Under the pieces are notes generated by a model. That model made no database searches, was not told the DNA's origin, and saw nothing but the letters and a program-made list of their open reading frames with translations. The position numbers and the translations under genes are program-made. DNA of 64,000 nt from JABAQJ01 sp046327745. Lineage in GTDB: Bacteria; Gemmatimonadota; Gemmatimonadetes; Gemmatimonadales; Gemmatimonadaceae. Location of the stretch: the NCBI GenBank assembly GCA_046327745.1, contig JAXLXV010000013.1, positions 124,001-188,000 on the forward strand, read 5' to 3'. Shown in pieces: positions 37,026 through 45,334 of the stretch. Positions within the stretch are counted from its first letter, which is position 1. Each line of letters begins with the position of its first letter.

Positions 37026-37067
37026 CAAAAGACGACGCCCGCCGAGTCGGCTGACTCGGCGGGCGTC
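37026..37067 (-). terminator. Strong intrinsic terminator after the secreted TPR gene
   Basis: Perfect 15-bp stem (37034-37048 with 37053-37067, loop GGCT), followed on the minus strand by CGTCTTTT. It lies 24 bases past the stop of the TPR gene and insulates the dcw operon. Confidence 0.9.
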
Positions 37068-37090
37068 GGTACCTCGTGACGTAGAAATCG

Positions 37091-38803
37091 CTACTTGCAG
37101 ACTGCTTTCCCGAGCTGATCCGAGTAGGCTGTCAGCTGGCCAAGCCCGTCCATCATCGCCTTCGCCTGGTCGGGGAATGCGCGTCCACCGGCGGGCACGT
37201 GAATTTGAGCATTGCCCAGATATCCTTGGGCTTTCTTGAGGGCGTCGCAGCTCTTGTTCGGGGCGGCATCCGTCGTCAGGATCGTCTGTCCGATGGTAAG
37301 CTCCGTCGCGCCCATGAGGAACTTGGCCGTCTCCGAGGCGCTGAGCGAATCCGCGGCACTCAGTACACGCAGTGCTGCATCGCCGTCAGCAACAGCCTTG
37401 GAAGCCTGGAACGCCTTGAACATGGCGTTGCCCTTCGTCAGGGCCATACCACCAGCCACCTTCTTGTCGTCTCCGGCTTCCACCGCCTTGCGGAGCGCGC
37501 CGAGCATCTCCTCCACCTTGTTCTGCTCGGAGTAGATCTGTGCGACCTGAAGATTGACGCCCGGGGTCTTGGGGTCGACAGCGATCACCTTGTTGAACGC
37601 CTCGATCGCCACCGGACCCTGCCCCGCCTGCCGCGCAAGCTGACCTTGCGTCATAAGCAGCGTGGTGTTCTGCGGGAACTTGGCTACGCCCTTGGACGCG
37701 CTCTCGAATGCCTTGGCAAAGTTGCTGTCGGCGACATACGCCGCGATCTGCCGTTGCCAGAACGTCGTGTCCGCAAACGCGGTGTCCGTCTTCACCAGCT
37801 CCTCACCCACCGCAGCCGCGCCCTTCCAGTCCTTCATGGCGCGATACACGGTCCACTGCAGACGAATGAGCGACGGATCGCCAGGATTCTGACGCACGGC
37901 CTCGTCGATGATCGGCTTGGCGATCTCCGGCTTGCCGGCCGCGCCGAGGGCATTGACGACGGTCTCCTGTAGTCGCGCGTTGGTTGGATCTGCCGCGAGC
38001 AGGGTCGTCAACGTCGTGATGTACTTGTCTTCCATCTTCTTTTCATTGTACGCGTCGGCGACGAGCGCCAAGGCGCGCTTGTTCTGCGGATTGATCTTCA
38101 AGATCTCTTCCGAAATCTTGATGATCGAATCGGCGCCGAACTTCCGCGTATTCGCGATTTCCAGCGAGCACACGCGAGCGTATACCCCATTCGGGTACTC
38201 TTTCAGCGATCGGTCGATATCCTTGGCAGCGTCTTCGAACTTGTTCTGACGCCAGTTGAGCATGCAGGATTGACTGCCCGTCAGCTGCTTGCGCGACTTC
38301 TCGACCTCATTGGAGAGCGCCTTAGCGATGTCTCCCAGCTTGGCGCCGGTGAGCTTCGGCAATGGCTGCACCATGCCTTCGCCACGCACCAGCAGCATGC
38401 TGGCGTCGAGCTCGAAACCCGCGGCCGTCTTGGTGACCGTTCCATCCACATACTCCTCGGCGCGCAGGAGTTGGGCGAGGGCCTTCAAGTCGTTCGCATT
38501 GAGCGCCTCGGTCTGCGAATACCCCGACGCGACAAGCGTATTATCGATGTCTGACTTTGGGATGATCCACAGCGTACGGAGCATAAAGTCATCACCCATC
38601 CGCTCCCGCACGGCCTCACCGGCCTGACGGCCGAGACCAGGCTCACTCGCCCGGAGAATAGGCACGAGGAACCGAGGACCGGGGGTTTGTCCGCGTTGCA
38701 GGGGGGCCTGCTGCTGCGCTCCCAAACTACGCCCCATGCCACTGGCGACGAGCGCAACGGACATCACTGTGATTGCGCGCGTCAAGCGCTGCCATGCCTT
38801 CAC
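37091..38803 (-). CDS. Secreted TPR-repeat protein
   Basis: A 570-residue protein from the GTG at 38803, which has GGAGGAAA six bases upstream. It has a basic n-region, a hydrophobic core (AITVMSVALVASGMG) and an A-Q cleavage site, so it is exported. The first 130 residues resemble a curli/TolB-like assembly domain. The remainder is helical with TPR-like units (for example about 190-230 and 255-300) and a C-terminal Cys pair. No enzymatic motif is seen. It lies between tRNA-Val and a terminator. Function unknown. Confidence 0.8.
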   Translation of the reverse strand: MKAWQRLTRAITVMSVALVASGMGRSLGAQQQAPLQRGQTPGPRFLVPILRASEPGLGRQAGEAVRERMGDDFMLRTLWIIPKSDIDNTLVASGYSQTEALNANDLKALAQLLRAEEYVDGTVTKTAAGFELDASMLLVRGEGMVQPLPKLTGAKLGDIAKALSNEVEKSRKQLTGSQSCMLNWRQNKFEDAAKDIDRSLKEYPNGVYARVCSLEIANTRKFGADSIIKISEEILKINPQNKRALALVADAYNEKKMEDKYITTLTTLLAADPTNARLQETVVNALGAAGKPEIAKPIIDEAVRQNPGDPSLIRLQWTVYRAMKDWKGAAAVGEELVKTDTAFADTTFWQRQIAAYVADSNFAKAFESASKGVAKFPQNTTLLMTQGQLARQAGQGPVAIEAFNKVIAVDPKTPGVNLQVAQIYSEQNKVEEMLGALRKAVEAGDDKKVAGGMALTKGNAMFKAFQASKAVADGDAALRVLSAADSLSASETAKFLMGATELTIGQTILTTDAAPNKSCDALKKAQGYLGNAQIHVPAGGRAFPDQAKAMMDGLGQLTAYSDQLGKAVCK

Positions 38804-38890
38804 TTTGCTTTCCTCCGAAACGTTGAACGTGCGATCAAGAAGTACCCCGACCATACACTCGAGGTCCTGCGTTCACCTTCACTTGCACCA

Positions 38891-38964
38891 TGGGCGAAGA
38901 GGGACTCGAACCCCCGACTTCCTGCGTGTAAAGCAGGCGCTCTAACCAACTGAGCTATTCGCCC
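38891..38964 (-). tRNA. tRNA-Val (anticodon TAC)
   Basis: A 74-base cloverleaf on the minus strand. The acceptor GGGCGAA pairs with TTCGCCC and the discriminator is A. The D arm has AGCTCAGTTGGTTAGAGC. The anticodon stem CCTGC/GCAGG encloses loop TTTACAC, and the T arm has GGGGGTTCGAGTCCC. CCA is not encoded. Confidence 0.97.
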
Positions 38965-39049
38965 GCTTGGCCCCGCCGCCCCGCGCCCAACTATCAATGA
39001 ACGAGAGAAAGTCGCGCTCCATAGCGCGCCCGATATGTCGTGCTGAGAG

Positions 39050-39220
39050 CTACTTCAGAATCGCGATCGGAATGAGCACGCAATAACCAACGACCAGCAG
39101 AATCGGCGCGATCGTTTCACCACCGCGTGCGAGGTCGGCAAACCCCAAAGCGATGGTTGCGATAGCGATGCCCCAAAACAAAAGCGGCCGCGAGCGCGGC
39201 GACTGGCCAGCTTGAGCCAT
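39050..39220 (-). CDS. Small two-helix membrane protein
   Basis: A 56-residue protein starting MAQAGQSPRSRP. It has two hydrophobic segments (about 13-29 and 37-55) joined by a short RGGE turn. It resembles small DUF3098-like membrane proteins. It lies between the peptidase gene and the tRNA. Function unknown; a longer frame upstream is the shadow of the peptidase gene. Confidence 0.6.
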   Translation of the reverse strand: MAQAGQSPRSRPLLFWGIAIATIALGFADLARGGETIAPILLVVGYCVLIPIAILK

Positions 39221-39285
39221 AAGCGACGTAGTATGTCCATCAACGGCAACGCGTGTCAAGCACGCCGCACACAATCGGTTAGGCC

Positions 39286-40296
39286 CTACGCCGGATCGCC
39301 CCTTTGTTCCCCCAAATCCCGAGGTGGAGGAACACTCTCCAGAAGTGCTTCGATCGCCGCTTGACGCTCGTCTCGCTCCTGCTCCTCGTCGCGTCGGCGC
39401 ATCGCTTCGAGCCGCTGCCGGTCTCGCTGCCGACGCACCAGATACAGCGGTGTGACCAGCAGGAGCAGCAAGAGCACACCGACGGTCAGGTCGGCGAAAA
39501 TCGCCAGCGCCCCATAGCGTCGCTGCGTCTGCTGCTTCCAACGCTGCTCGAAGGCGCCCAAGGTGATGCCGTATGCCTCGCGCACGGCCAGGTCCAGTGA
39601 TCCGGTCTTCGGCCAGTACGTGAAGAGGAGCGTGAGGCCACGCTGAGGATCGAGCGCCGCCAGATCTGCCACAGCGCGATAGGCCAGCGCATAGGCGGCC
39701 GTCGCGCGCGAAGCGCCGACACCAAACCCCGCGTCCAGCGAATCAAGGGACGGCATGCCGCGCAGGGCCAGGACGACATTCATCGCGAGCGCCTCGTCCC
39801 TACCCCATTCTTGAGCAGCGTAGCTCGCGTACCCCTCGTCGAACCATCGCGGCGGCAGGGGTCCCAGAAATTCGTGCAGCGCCAGGTGCGCAAGTTCGTG
39901 CCGAAGCGCGACCAGCGGATTGCCGGCGTCAGCGCCAGCGCTCGATCCTTGCATAACGATTCTACGCTCTGCTGGAAAGGCGAAGGCGCTCCCCCATTCC
40001 GGCGCCACCGGTCCGGCAAACTCACGGAACCGGCGACTATCCCGCGCGATGACGATCAGGACCCGGTCACGCGGGCGCGGCAGTCCAGGAAAGGTGTCGC
40101 TGGCGACGATCGAGGAGAGTAGCGACTCGGCCAGATGCGCATCCGGCGCTTCGGCAATGACGGCGAAGCGCGCCTGGTCGTGACGTTCGCCGGGGTACTG
40201 TGCCGAGGCCGGCGAGAGCGCGCCAGCTAAGCCGAGCGCGAAGGCGAGCCACCGCCCTCGACAACGGCTAGAATCTCGGCGCAGCGCTTCCCCCAT
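39286..40296 (-). CDS. Membrane-anchored HExxH metallopeptidase (MA clan)
   Basis: A 336-residue protein with an N-terminal signal peptide (WLAFALGLAGALSPASA). A zincin domain has HELAHLALHEF, with the third ligand supplied by E in FDEGYASY (gluzincin arrangement). A C-terminal TM helix (LTVGVLLLLLLVTPLYLV) leads to an Arg/Glu-rich charged cytoplasmic tail. It is an exported protease tethered to the membrane; the substrate is unknown. Its ATG lies 70 bases inside the TPR gene, the largest overlap in the locus, and no other good start preserves the signal peptide. Confidence 0.8.
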   Translation of the reverse strand: MGEALRRDSSRCRGRWLAFALGLAGALSPASAQYPGERHDQARFAVIAEAPDAHLAESLLSSIVASDTFPGLPRPRDRVLIVIARDSRRFREFAGPVAPEWGSAFAFPAERRIVMQGSSAGADAGNPLVALRHELAHLALHEFLGPLPPRWFDEGYASYAAQEWGRDEALAMNVVLALRGMPSLDSLDAGFGVGASRATAAYALAYRAVADLAALDPQRGLTLLFTYWPKTGSLDLAVREAYGITLGAFEQRWKQQTQRRYGALAIFADLTVGVLLLLLLVTPLYLVRRQRDRQRLEAMRRRDEEQERDERQAAIEALLESVPPPRDLGEQRGDPA

Positions 40297-41096
40297 GGAT
40301 TGAACTTGTTGGCCTGCAGTCCGTCGCGCCACGCCTGCACGGCTCCCTCTCGATTCCCAGCAAACCACAAGGCCCGTCCCAGGTGGTAGTGCGCCTCGAC
40401 AAAGTTCGGACCAAGCCCAATCGCCTTGCGGAAGAAATTCTCCGCGTCGTCGTACATCTCTCGTTCGAAGTACAACAGGCCCAAGTAGTAGTGGGCGTAC
40501 AGCACCGCCTTGCGGTCTGAGTCGGCTCGGATCACCCGCGAAAGGTGTTCGATCGCTTCGCCAAAGATCCCCTTCTTGAGGCAGATGTAGCCGACGTTCA
40601 CCCGGGCCAGCGCGTTGGCCGGGTCCCGCAGCAAGACTCGTTGGAAGTGCAGCAACGCTTCGTCGAAGTGGTTCTGCAGCATCTGCGCCCATCCGAGCAG
40701 GGCTTCGGCATGCGTGTCACCGGGCACCAGCTGTAGTGCCTTTTCCAACGCGGCCTCGGCCCCCTCATAATCGCCCAGGGAGATCAGACTCCACCCCTTT
40801 TCGACGAAGGTCGACGCATTGAGGTGGTCGGCACGTGTTGGCGGCGCGACCGCTGGTTCTTGCGTCGGGTCCTCACCGGCCAGGGTTTTCCATCGGTCGA
40901 CCAACCCCTTGATCTCGTCCTTAAGGGTGCTGAGTTCACCGATTTCCTTGTCCACCGCCCGGAACAGCGTGATGATCTCCGCCTTCAATGCTTCGCGCTG
41001 CGCTTGCGCGTCAGGCATACCTAACGACTCTTCGATCCGCTGAAAGGCGTCGCGAAAGATGCCAGACCCCACGTCAGGGAAAGCCACGTCATCCAT
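40227..41096 (-). CDS. TPR-repeat protein of the chemosensory operon
   Basis: A 289-residue protein. An N-terminal coiled coil (about 20-65) is followed by about five TPR units from residue 95 (for example SLGDYEGAEAALEKALQL and FFRKAIGLGPNFVEAHYHLGRA). There is no signal peptide, so it is predicted cytoplasmic. The ATG at 41096 overlaps the cheW stop by 8 bases. It is probably a scaffold for the signalling complex. Confidence 0.8.
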   Translation of the reverse strand: MDDVAFPDVGSGIFRDAFQRIEESLGMPDAQAQREALKAEIITLFRAVDKEIGELSTLKDEIKGLVDRWKTLAGEDPTQEPAVAPPTRADHLNASTFVEKGWSLISLGDYEGAEAALEKALQLVPGDTHAEALLGWAQMLQNHFDEALLHFQRVLLRDPANALARVNVGYICLKKGIFGEAIEHLSRVIRADSDRKAVLYAHYYLGLLYFEREMYDDAENFFRKAIGLGPNFVEAHYHLGRALWFAGNREGAVQAWRDGLQANKFNPWGKRCAEILAVVEGGGSPSRSA

Positions 41097-41556
41097 CGCG
41101 ATGTACCGCCTCGCCGCGATGAGCCGGCGCAAAGAGCCGGTCGACGTCGATCACCACCACCAGGTCATCACCGCGGCGCGTCATTCCCCGCATGGCATCG
41201 GCGGCGCCGCCGCGGAAGAACGTCGGCGGCTCTTCCAGTGCCCCGTCTGCCAGCGGCCGGACGTCCAGCACGGCATCTACGACCACCGCCATCCATTCGG
41301 TTCCCGCCGACAGCACCAACACACGAGATTGGGCCGCGGCGCTGGTCTGATCCACGCCAAATCGGCGACGCAAGTCGACCAAGGGGACGGCACGTCCCGC
41401 GTAGTCGATCACGCCCTCAACCCAGTCCGGTGTGCCAGGAACACGCCGCGGCGTCTCGTAGCGCAGAACACGTTCTACGCGTTCAAGCGGGGCTGCGAAC
41501 AGGTCGCGGCCGACGCGAAAGGTCACGATACGTGGAAGTTCAGCGTGCCCGCTCAT
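41089..41556 (-). CDS. cheW: CheW-domain protein 1
   Basis: A 155-residue single CheW domain that couples CheA to receptors or scaffolds. TFRVGRDLFAAPLERVERVLR and WVEGVIDYAGRAVPLVDLRRRFG match the fold, ending in VVVIDVDRLF. The ATG at 41556 overlaps the stop of the second cheW (ATGA). Confidence 0.9.
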   Translation of the reverse strand: MSGHAELPRIVTFRVGRDLFAAPLERVERVLRYETPRRVPGTPDWVEGVIDYAGRAVPLVDLRRRFGVDQTSAAAQSRVLVLSAGTEWMAVVVDAVLDVRPLADGALEEPPTFFRGGAADAMRGMTRRGDDLVVVIDVDRLFAPAHRGEAVHRDG

Positions 41557-42080
41557 AGCGCATCCGGAATCGGTGGGGTTTGACAGGCGGTGACGAGGGC
41601 CCGCGCATCCAGCACGCCAATCACCTGCCGCTCGCGCACAAGAAGGCCAAGAAGGATTTCGTCGGCCCAAACACCCTCGGGGCATTCACGCAACGCGCCG
41701 AATTCGACGTTCAATACGTCTTCCACATCCGACACCGCAAGGCCAATACGCCGGCTTCCAGCGCGCATCACCAGCGCCGCACCAAGCTCGCGCCTGTGGT
41801 CACGCACATCGAGCACCTTGGCGGCGTAATACAGCGGCAGGAACTGCGAGCCATGCAGGAATACGCCGAGCATCGTCGACGTGGATTCGGGCACGGCGTG
41901 CACCTGCGGTTGTTCCACCGTCTCATCCACCGCCTGAAGGTCGATCGCAAAGCGCTCACCGCCGACGCGAAAGACCAGCAGGTCGGCGGCACCAATGCGG
42001 GCGCGGACTCGGTCGCGAAATCGCAGAGGCGCACTCGGGGGCGCGACGGCAACGGAAAAGGTCTCTGACGATGAACTCAT
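41553..42080 (-). CDS. CheW-domain protein 2
   Basis: A 175-residue CheW-fold protein with an N-terminal extension of about 30 residues. LLVFRVGGERFAIDLQAVDETVE and GVFLHGSQFLPLYYAAKVLD are the core. It is more divergent than the others (for example Y-Y-A in place of the usual D-L). GGGAGG about 8 bases before the ATG at 42080 supports the start. It lies 70 bases below cheB. Confidence 0.88.
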   Translation of the reverse strand: MSSSSETFSVAVAPPSAPLRFRDRVRARIGAADLLVFRVGGERFAIDLQAVDETVEQPQVHAVPESTSTMLGVFLHGSQFLPLYYAAKVLDVRDHRRELGAALVMRAGSRRIGLAVSDVEDVLNVEFGALRECPEGVWADEILLGLLVRERQVIGVLDARALVTACQTPPIPDAL

Positions 42081-42150
42081 CGGGGTATCCTCCCACGTGC
42101 GAATAGCTGGCCCGCGTCTGGTCGGCACCGGCGCGAGAATCTGGCTTGCC

Positions 42151-43218
42151 TCATGATGTGATCCGCCCGGCACTGAGCGCGGTCACAAGGCGCGCGGCGA
42201 TCTCGCCCAACGGAACGACAGTGTCCACCCCTGCGGTTTCGATGGCTGCGCTGGGCATGCCCCAGACGGTAGACGTCGCGCGATCCTGAACGATTCCCTG
42301 CCCCCCAACCGCACGAATCGCGCGCATGCCGTCGGCTCCATCACGCCCCATGCCGGTGAGCACGACTCCCACGGCGGCGGCGCCAAAGGACTCGGCCACG
42401 GACTGGAACAATGGATCCGCCGCGGGACGCACCCCCCACACTGGCGCGTCCTCGCCGATGGCGATGGTGGCCTCCGCACCCGATGCGCCCGCTCGCACCC
42501 GCATGTGCTTTCCGCCAGGCGCAACATAGGCCACATCGGCACGTACCGGTTCTCCGTCCACGGCCTGTCGCACGCTCCACGACGAAAGCTGGTCCAGTCG
42601 ACGAGCCAACGAGTCCGTGAATCCTGGTGGCATGTGTTGGGCGATCAACATGGCGGCGCCTCCGCCGCAGGGCATCGCGGAGAGGATCTCGCCTAACGCG
42701 CGAGGCCCGCCAGTGGACGAGGCGACGGCAATGGCGGCACGCGCCGCGCCACTCAGGCCGGGTCCTGCGACCTTGCGCGCTCGCGGCATCTCTGTCACCG
42801 GGCCACGAGGCAAGCGCACGCTTCGCGCGGTTCGCAGGGCCGACAACAAGCGATCACGCAAGGCGTGCGGATCAAAGTCGTCGACACGGCTGGGCTTGTG
42901 CACGAACTCGATCGCCCCAAGTTCCAACGCCCGAATGGTCAAGTCGCCACCGCGCGGATCGTCGAGGGCGCTCAGCATGACCACTGGCCGTGGCGATTCA
43001 CGCATGATCGTGCCCAAGGCCTCCAGACCGTGCATGCCCGGCATGGCCACGTCGAGCGTCACGATGTCCGGATCCAGCGCGCGTACCTGGGCCACGGCGT
43101 CCTCGCCGTCGCGCGCCATTCCCGCGACGGTGAATTCACCGCTGGCCGCAATCAGGTCGGCCACCACCTGACGAACCAACACGGAGTCATCAACGACCAG
43201 GACGCGGGGGGCGCTCAC
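42151..43218 (-). CDS. cheB: Protein-glutamate methylesterase CheB
   Basis: A 355-residue receiver-methylesterase. The receiver has acidic pair D10-D11 and phosphoacceptor D56 (LDVAMPG). The CheB domain has the catalytic Ser in ASSTGGP, His in IAQHMPPGF and Asp in GMGRDGADGM. It normally demethylates or deamidates MCP glutamates, yet no MCP or CheR is encoded in the window. The GTG at 43218 overlaps the cheD stop. Confidence 0.95.
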   Translation of the reverse strand: MSAPRVLVVDDSVLVRQVVADLIAASGEFTVAGMARDGEDAVAQVRALDPDIVTLDVAMPGMHGLEALGTIMRESPRPVVMLSALDDPRGGDLTIRALELGAIEFVHKPSRVDDFDPHALRDRLLSALRTARSVRLPRGPVTEMPRARKVAGPGLSGAARAAIAVASSTGGPRALGEILSAMPCGGGAAMLIAQHMPPGFTDSLARRLDQLSSWSVRQAVDGEPVRADVAYVAPGGKHMRVRAGASGAEATIAIGEDAPVWGVRPAADPLFQSVAESFGAAAVGVVLTGMGRDGADGMRAIRAVGGQGIVQDRATSTVWGMPSAAIETAGVDTVVPLGEIAARLVTALSAGRITS

Positions 43219-43721
43219 AGGACGCGATCTCCACGTTTGAGAGATCGGACGTGCATGGTGCCATCGGACACATCGAAGAACACGGAACGACCGTGATCGC
43301 CTCCGACGTCTTCCGCGATCAGCACAATGCCCGCCGCCTCCAGCGCGCGGCGAGTCGCTTCAATGTTGCGTTCGCCGACATTGATGCCTCCGGTGGCCAA
43401 CAGCGCACCGAACATCGAGGCGCCGCCCGCGATCTTGGCGACGGGGGGACCGCTGGCCCCCGCGCGTTGCAGCTGAGCCATCAAGTATGGAACCGCGTGC
43501 ACGGCGCTTCGTGCCGGGCGGACGACGGGGCCGGCTCGCTCTTCGCTGGGTAGGAGGATATGCGCCAGCGCGCCAATTCGTGTCGACGGGTCGTACAGTG
43601 CCAACGCGATGCACGAGCCCAAGCCGTGTGTGGCGAGAATTCCGCGCTCGCGCGCCACCGCGGTTTCGGCCACGTTGACCTGGGTTTCCAGGGGCGTTTC
43701 CATCACCTCGCGCGGACTCAT
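43215..43721 (-). CDS. cheD: Chemoreceptor glutamine deamidase CheD
   Basis: A 168-residue CheD. The catalytic Cys is C37 in GLGSCIALALYD and the His is H54 in ALAHILLP, with a conserved GGASMF segment. CheD deamidates receptor glutamines and, in Bacillus-type systems, activates CheC; a cheC is present here. It overlaps its neighbours by 4 bases on both sides. Confidence 0.94.
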   Translation of the reverse strand: MSPREVMETPLETQVNVAETAVARERGILATHGLGSCIALALYDPSTRIGALAHILLPSEERAGPVVRPARSAVHAVPYLMAQLQRAGASGPPVAKIAGGASMFGALLATGGINVGERNIEATRRALEAAGIVLIAEDVGGDHGRSVFFDVSDGTMHVRSLKRGDRVL

Positions 43722-45334
43722 GACAGCCGGCGCGCCGTTTCCAGGTTATTGCGCGCCATCGGATTCTCTGGCGCGAGGGCAAGAGAACGCTCCCAGCATC
43801 GCATCGCTTCGTCCCGCTCGCGGCGCCGATAGCGAATGTTGCCCATCTTCAGGTAGACGTCGCCACCCAGGTCCGGCTCCTGCCGCGTCGCTCGCTGATA
43901 AGACTCCAGCGCGTCGTCATAGCGGCCGGCGCGATACGCGAGGTCCCCAGCATTCTTTTGCAGCTGCGGCAGCGTGGGGCTTTCCATCAGGCCACGCTCA
44001 GCCGCCGTTTCCGCGTCGTGCAGTCGAACGCGCCTCTCGTACATGGCGGCCAGGTTGTTGTATAAGACCGCCGCGTGGGGATGCGTCGCGATGCCCTCGT
44101 GCAGGATGGCGATGCCACGGTCGCAGTCGCCACGCAAGGCCGCGGCCAGTGCCGCATAGTGGAAGAACGCCGCCGGGCGCACGCGGGCCCCCCACTTCTC
44201 GGCATCGAGGCGGAAGTACTCTTCGGCGGCAGCGACATCGCCGCGTCGTAGCGCCAGAACGCCTAACGCGAATCGAACCGCCGGCTCATCGGGGGACAGG
44301 CGCTCGGCCTCGCGCAGCGCCGCGCGCGCTTCCTCCAGACGCCCCAGACGTTCGAGCGCGTATGCCAGGTTCACATGCGCAGAGAACGCGGCCCCAGGGC
44401 GCGACGCAATCAGTCGAAACGTACGGACGGCGTCATCAAAGCGACCCTGACGAATGGCGATCAGGCCGAGGTAGTGCTCGGCCACGCGCTCGCCCGGGCG
44501 CAACTCGGTGACTCGGCGGAACTCGCGAGCAGCTTCATCGAGCATCGCCGTCTTGTAAAACGCGACGCCAAGGTTTCGGTGCTCAGACAGCTTGTTGTCA
44601 TTCGACAGGCTCTCTGCCGCCTTGGACCTTCCCACCCGATGCAGGTAACCGGCCGTCGCCAGGCCAAACAGTGCCTTGCCGACCTCGAACTCCCCGAGCC
44701 CGGATTCCTCGACCAGCGCCGCGACGTCGCGTTCGCCGTCGATCAGCGGCACCAACATCTCCTGCTCGCTGGTCAGCTCGGGATGCCCCTCGTCAATGCG
44801 ATAGCGATCGAGGGCAAAGATGACATCGAAGCCCGGAATCTTCTTTTCGATCTGGCTCCACTCATCCACGCGGCGCGCGCCTTCCAGCAGGAGCGACTCT
44901 GGGTTGATCGACACCAGGAAGTCCTGGTGCTCCGGCACCACGTCGGGTTCGAACGTGAAGGAGCCCTGCGTCCAGGTGAAGAGATAGTATACCGCCTCTT
45001 CAATCTGATGCTTGATGTAGCGGTGCAACTCCTCGCGAGCGATGAGTCCGCGTGAGACGAGAATTTCGCCCAGGCGCATTTGGGTCTGGGAAGACTGCTG
45101 GGCAATCGCTTCGTCCAACTCAGCGCGTGTCAACAGGCCGTGCTTGACTAGGATGTCACCGAGCCGGTCACGGCGGTTGACGATCGACGCAAAGCAAATG
45201 CGTCCTCGTTCGAAGTAGATCGTACCGAATGCCTGCTTATGCGTGACGCTTAGGCAACCGGACTTTCCGCCCATTGCCAAGAGCTGCAACACATCGGGGA
45301 GCGAGGCCTCGCGCAGGGATCCACGAATGGCCAT
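43718..45334 (-). CDS. DUF4388-MshEN-like-TPR protein (larger copy)
   Basis: A 538-residue cytoplasmic protein. Residues 1-55 form the start of a DUF4388 (PATAN-type) domain. Residues 57-80 and 87-110 are two 24-residue units, both beginning RLG, with Gly at position 10, Leu at 17 and Gln at 24. This is the pattern of the c-di-GMP-binding MshEN domain of type II/IV secretion ATPases. A winged-helix-like region covers about 170-235, and about seven TPRs fill the C-terminal half. It shares a TGATG junction with the DnaA-like gene. It is a candidate c-di-GMP-responsive scaffold; binding is inference. Confidence 0.82.
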   Translation of the reverse strand: MAIRGSLREASLPDVLQLLAMGGKSGCLSVTHKQAFGTIYFERGRICFASIVNRRDRLGDILVKHGLLTRAELDEAIAQQSSQTQMRLGEILVSRGLIAREELHRYIKHQIEEAVYYLFTWTQGSFTFEPDVVPEHQDFLVSINPESLLLEGARRVDEWSQIEKKIPGFDVIFALDRYRIDEGHPELTSEQEMLVPLIDGERDVAALVEESGLGEFEVGKALFGLATAGYLHRVGRSKAAESLSNDNKLSEHRNLGVAFYKTAMLDEAAREFRRVTELRPGERVAEHYLGLIAIRQGRFDDAVRTFRLIASRPGAAFSAHVNLAYALERLGRLEEARAALREAERLSPDEPAVRFALGVLALRRGDVAAAEEYFRLDAEKWGARVRPAAFFHYAALAAALRGDCDRGIAILHEGIATHPHAAVLYNNLAAMYERRVRLHDAETAAERGLMESPTLPQLQKNAGDLAYRAGRYDDALESYQRATRQEPDLGGDVYLKMGNIRYRRRERDEAMRCWERSLALAPENPMARNNLETARRLS

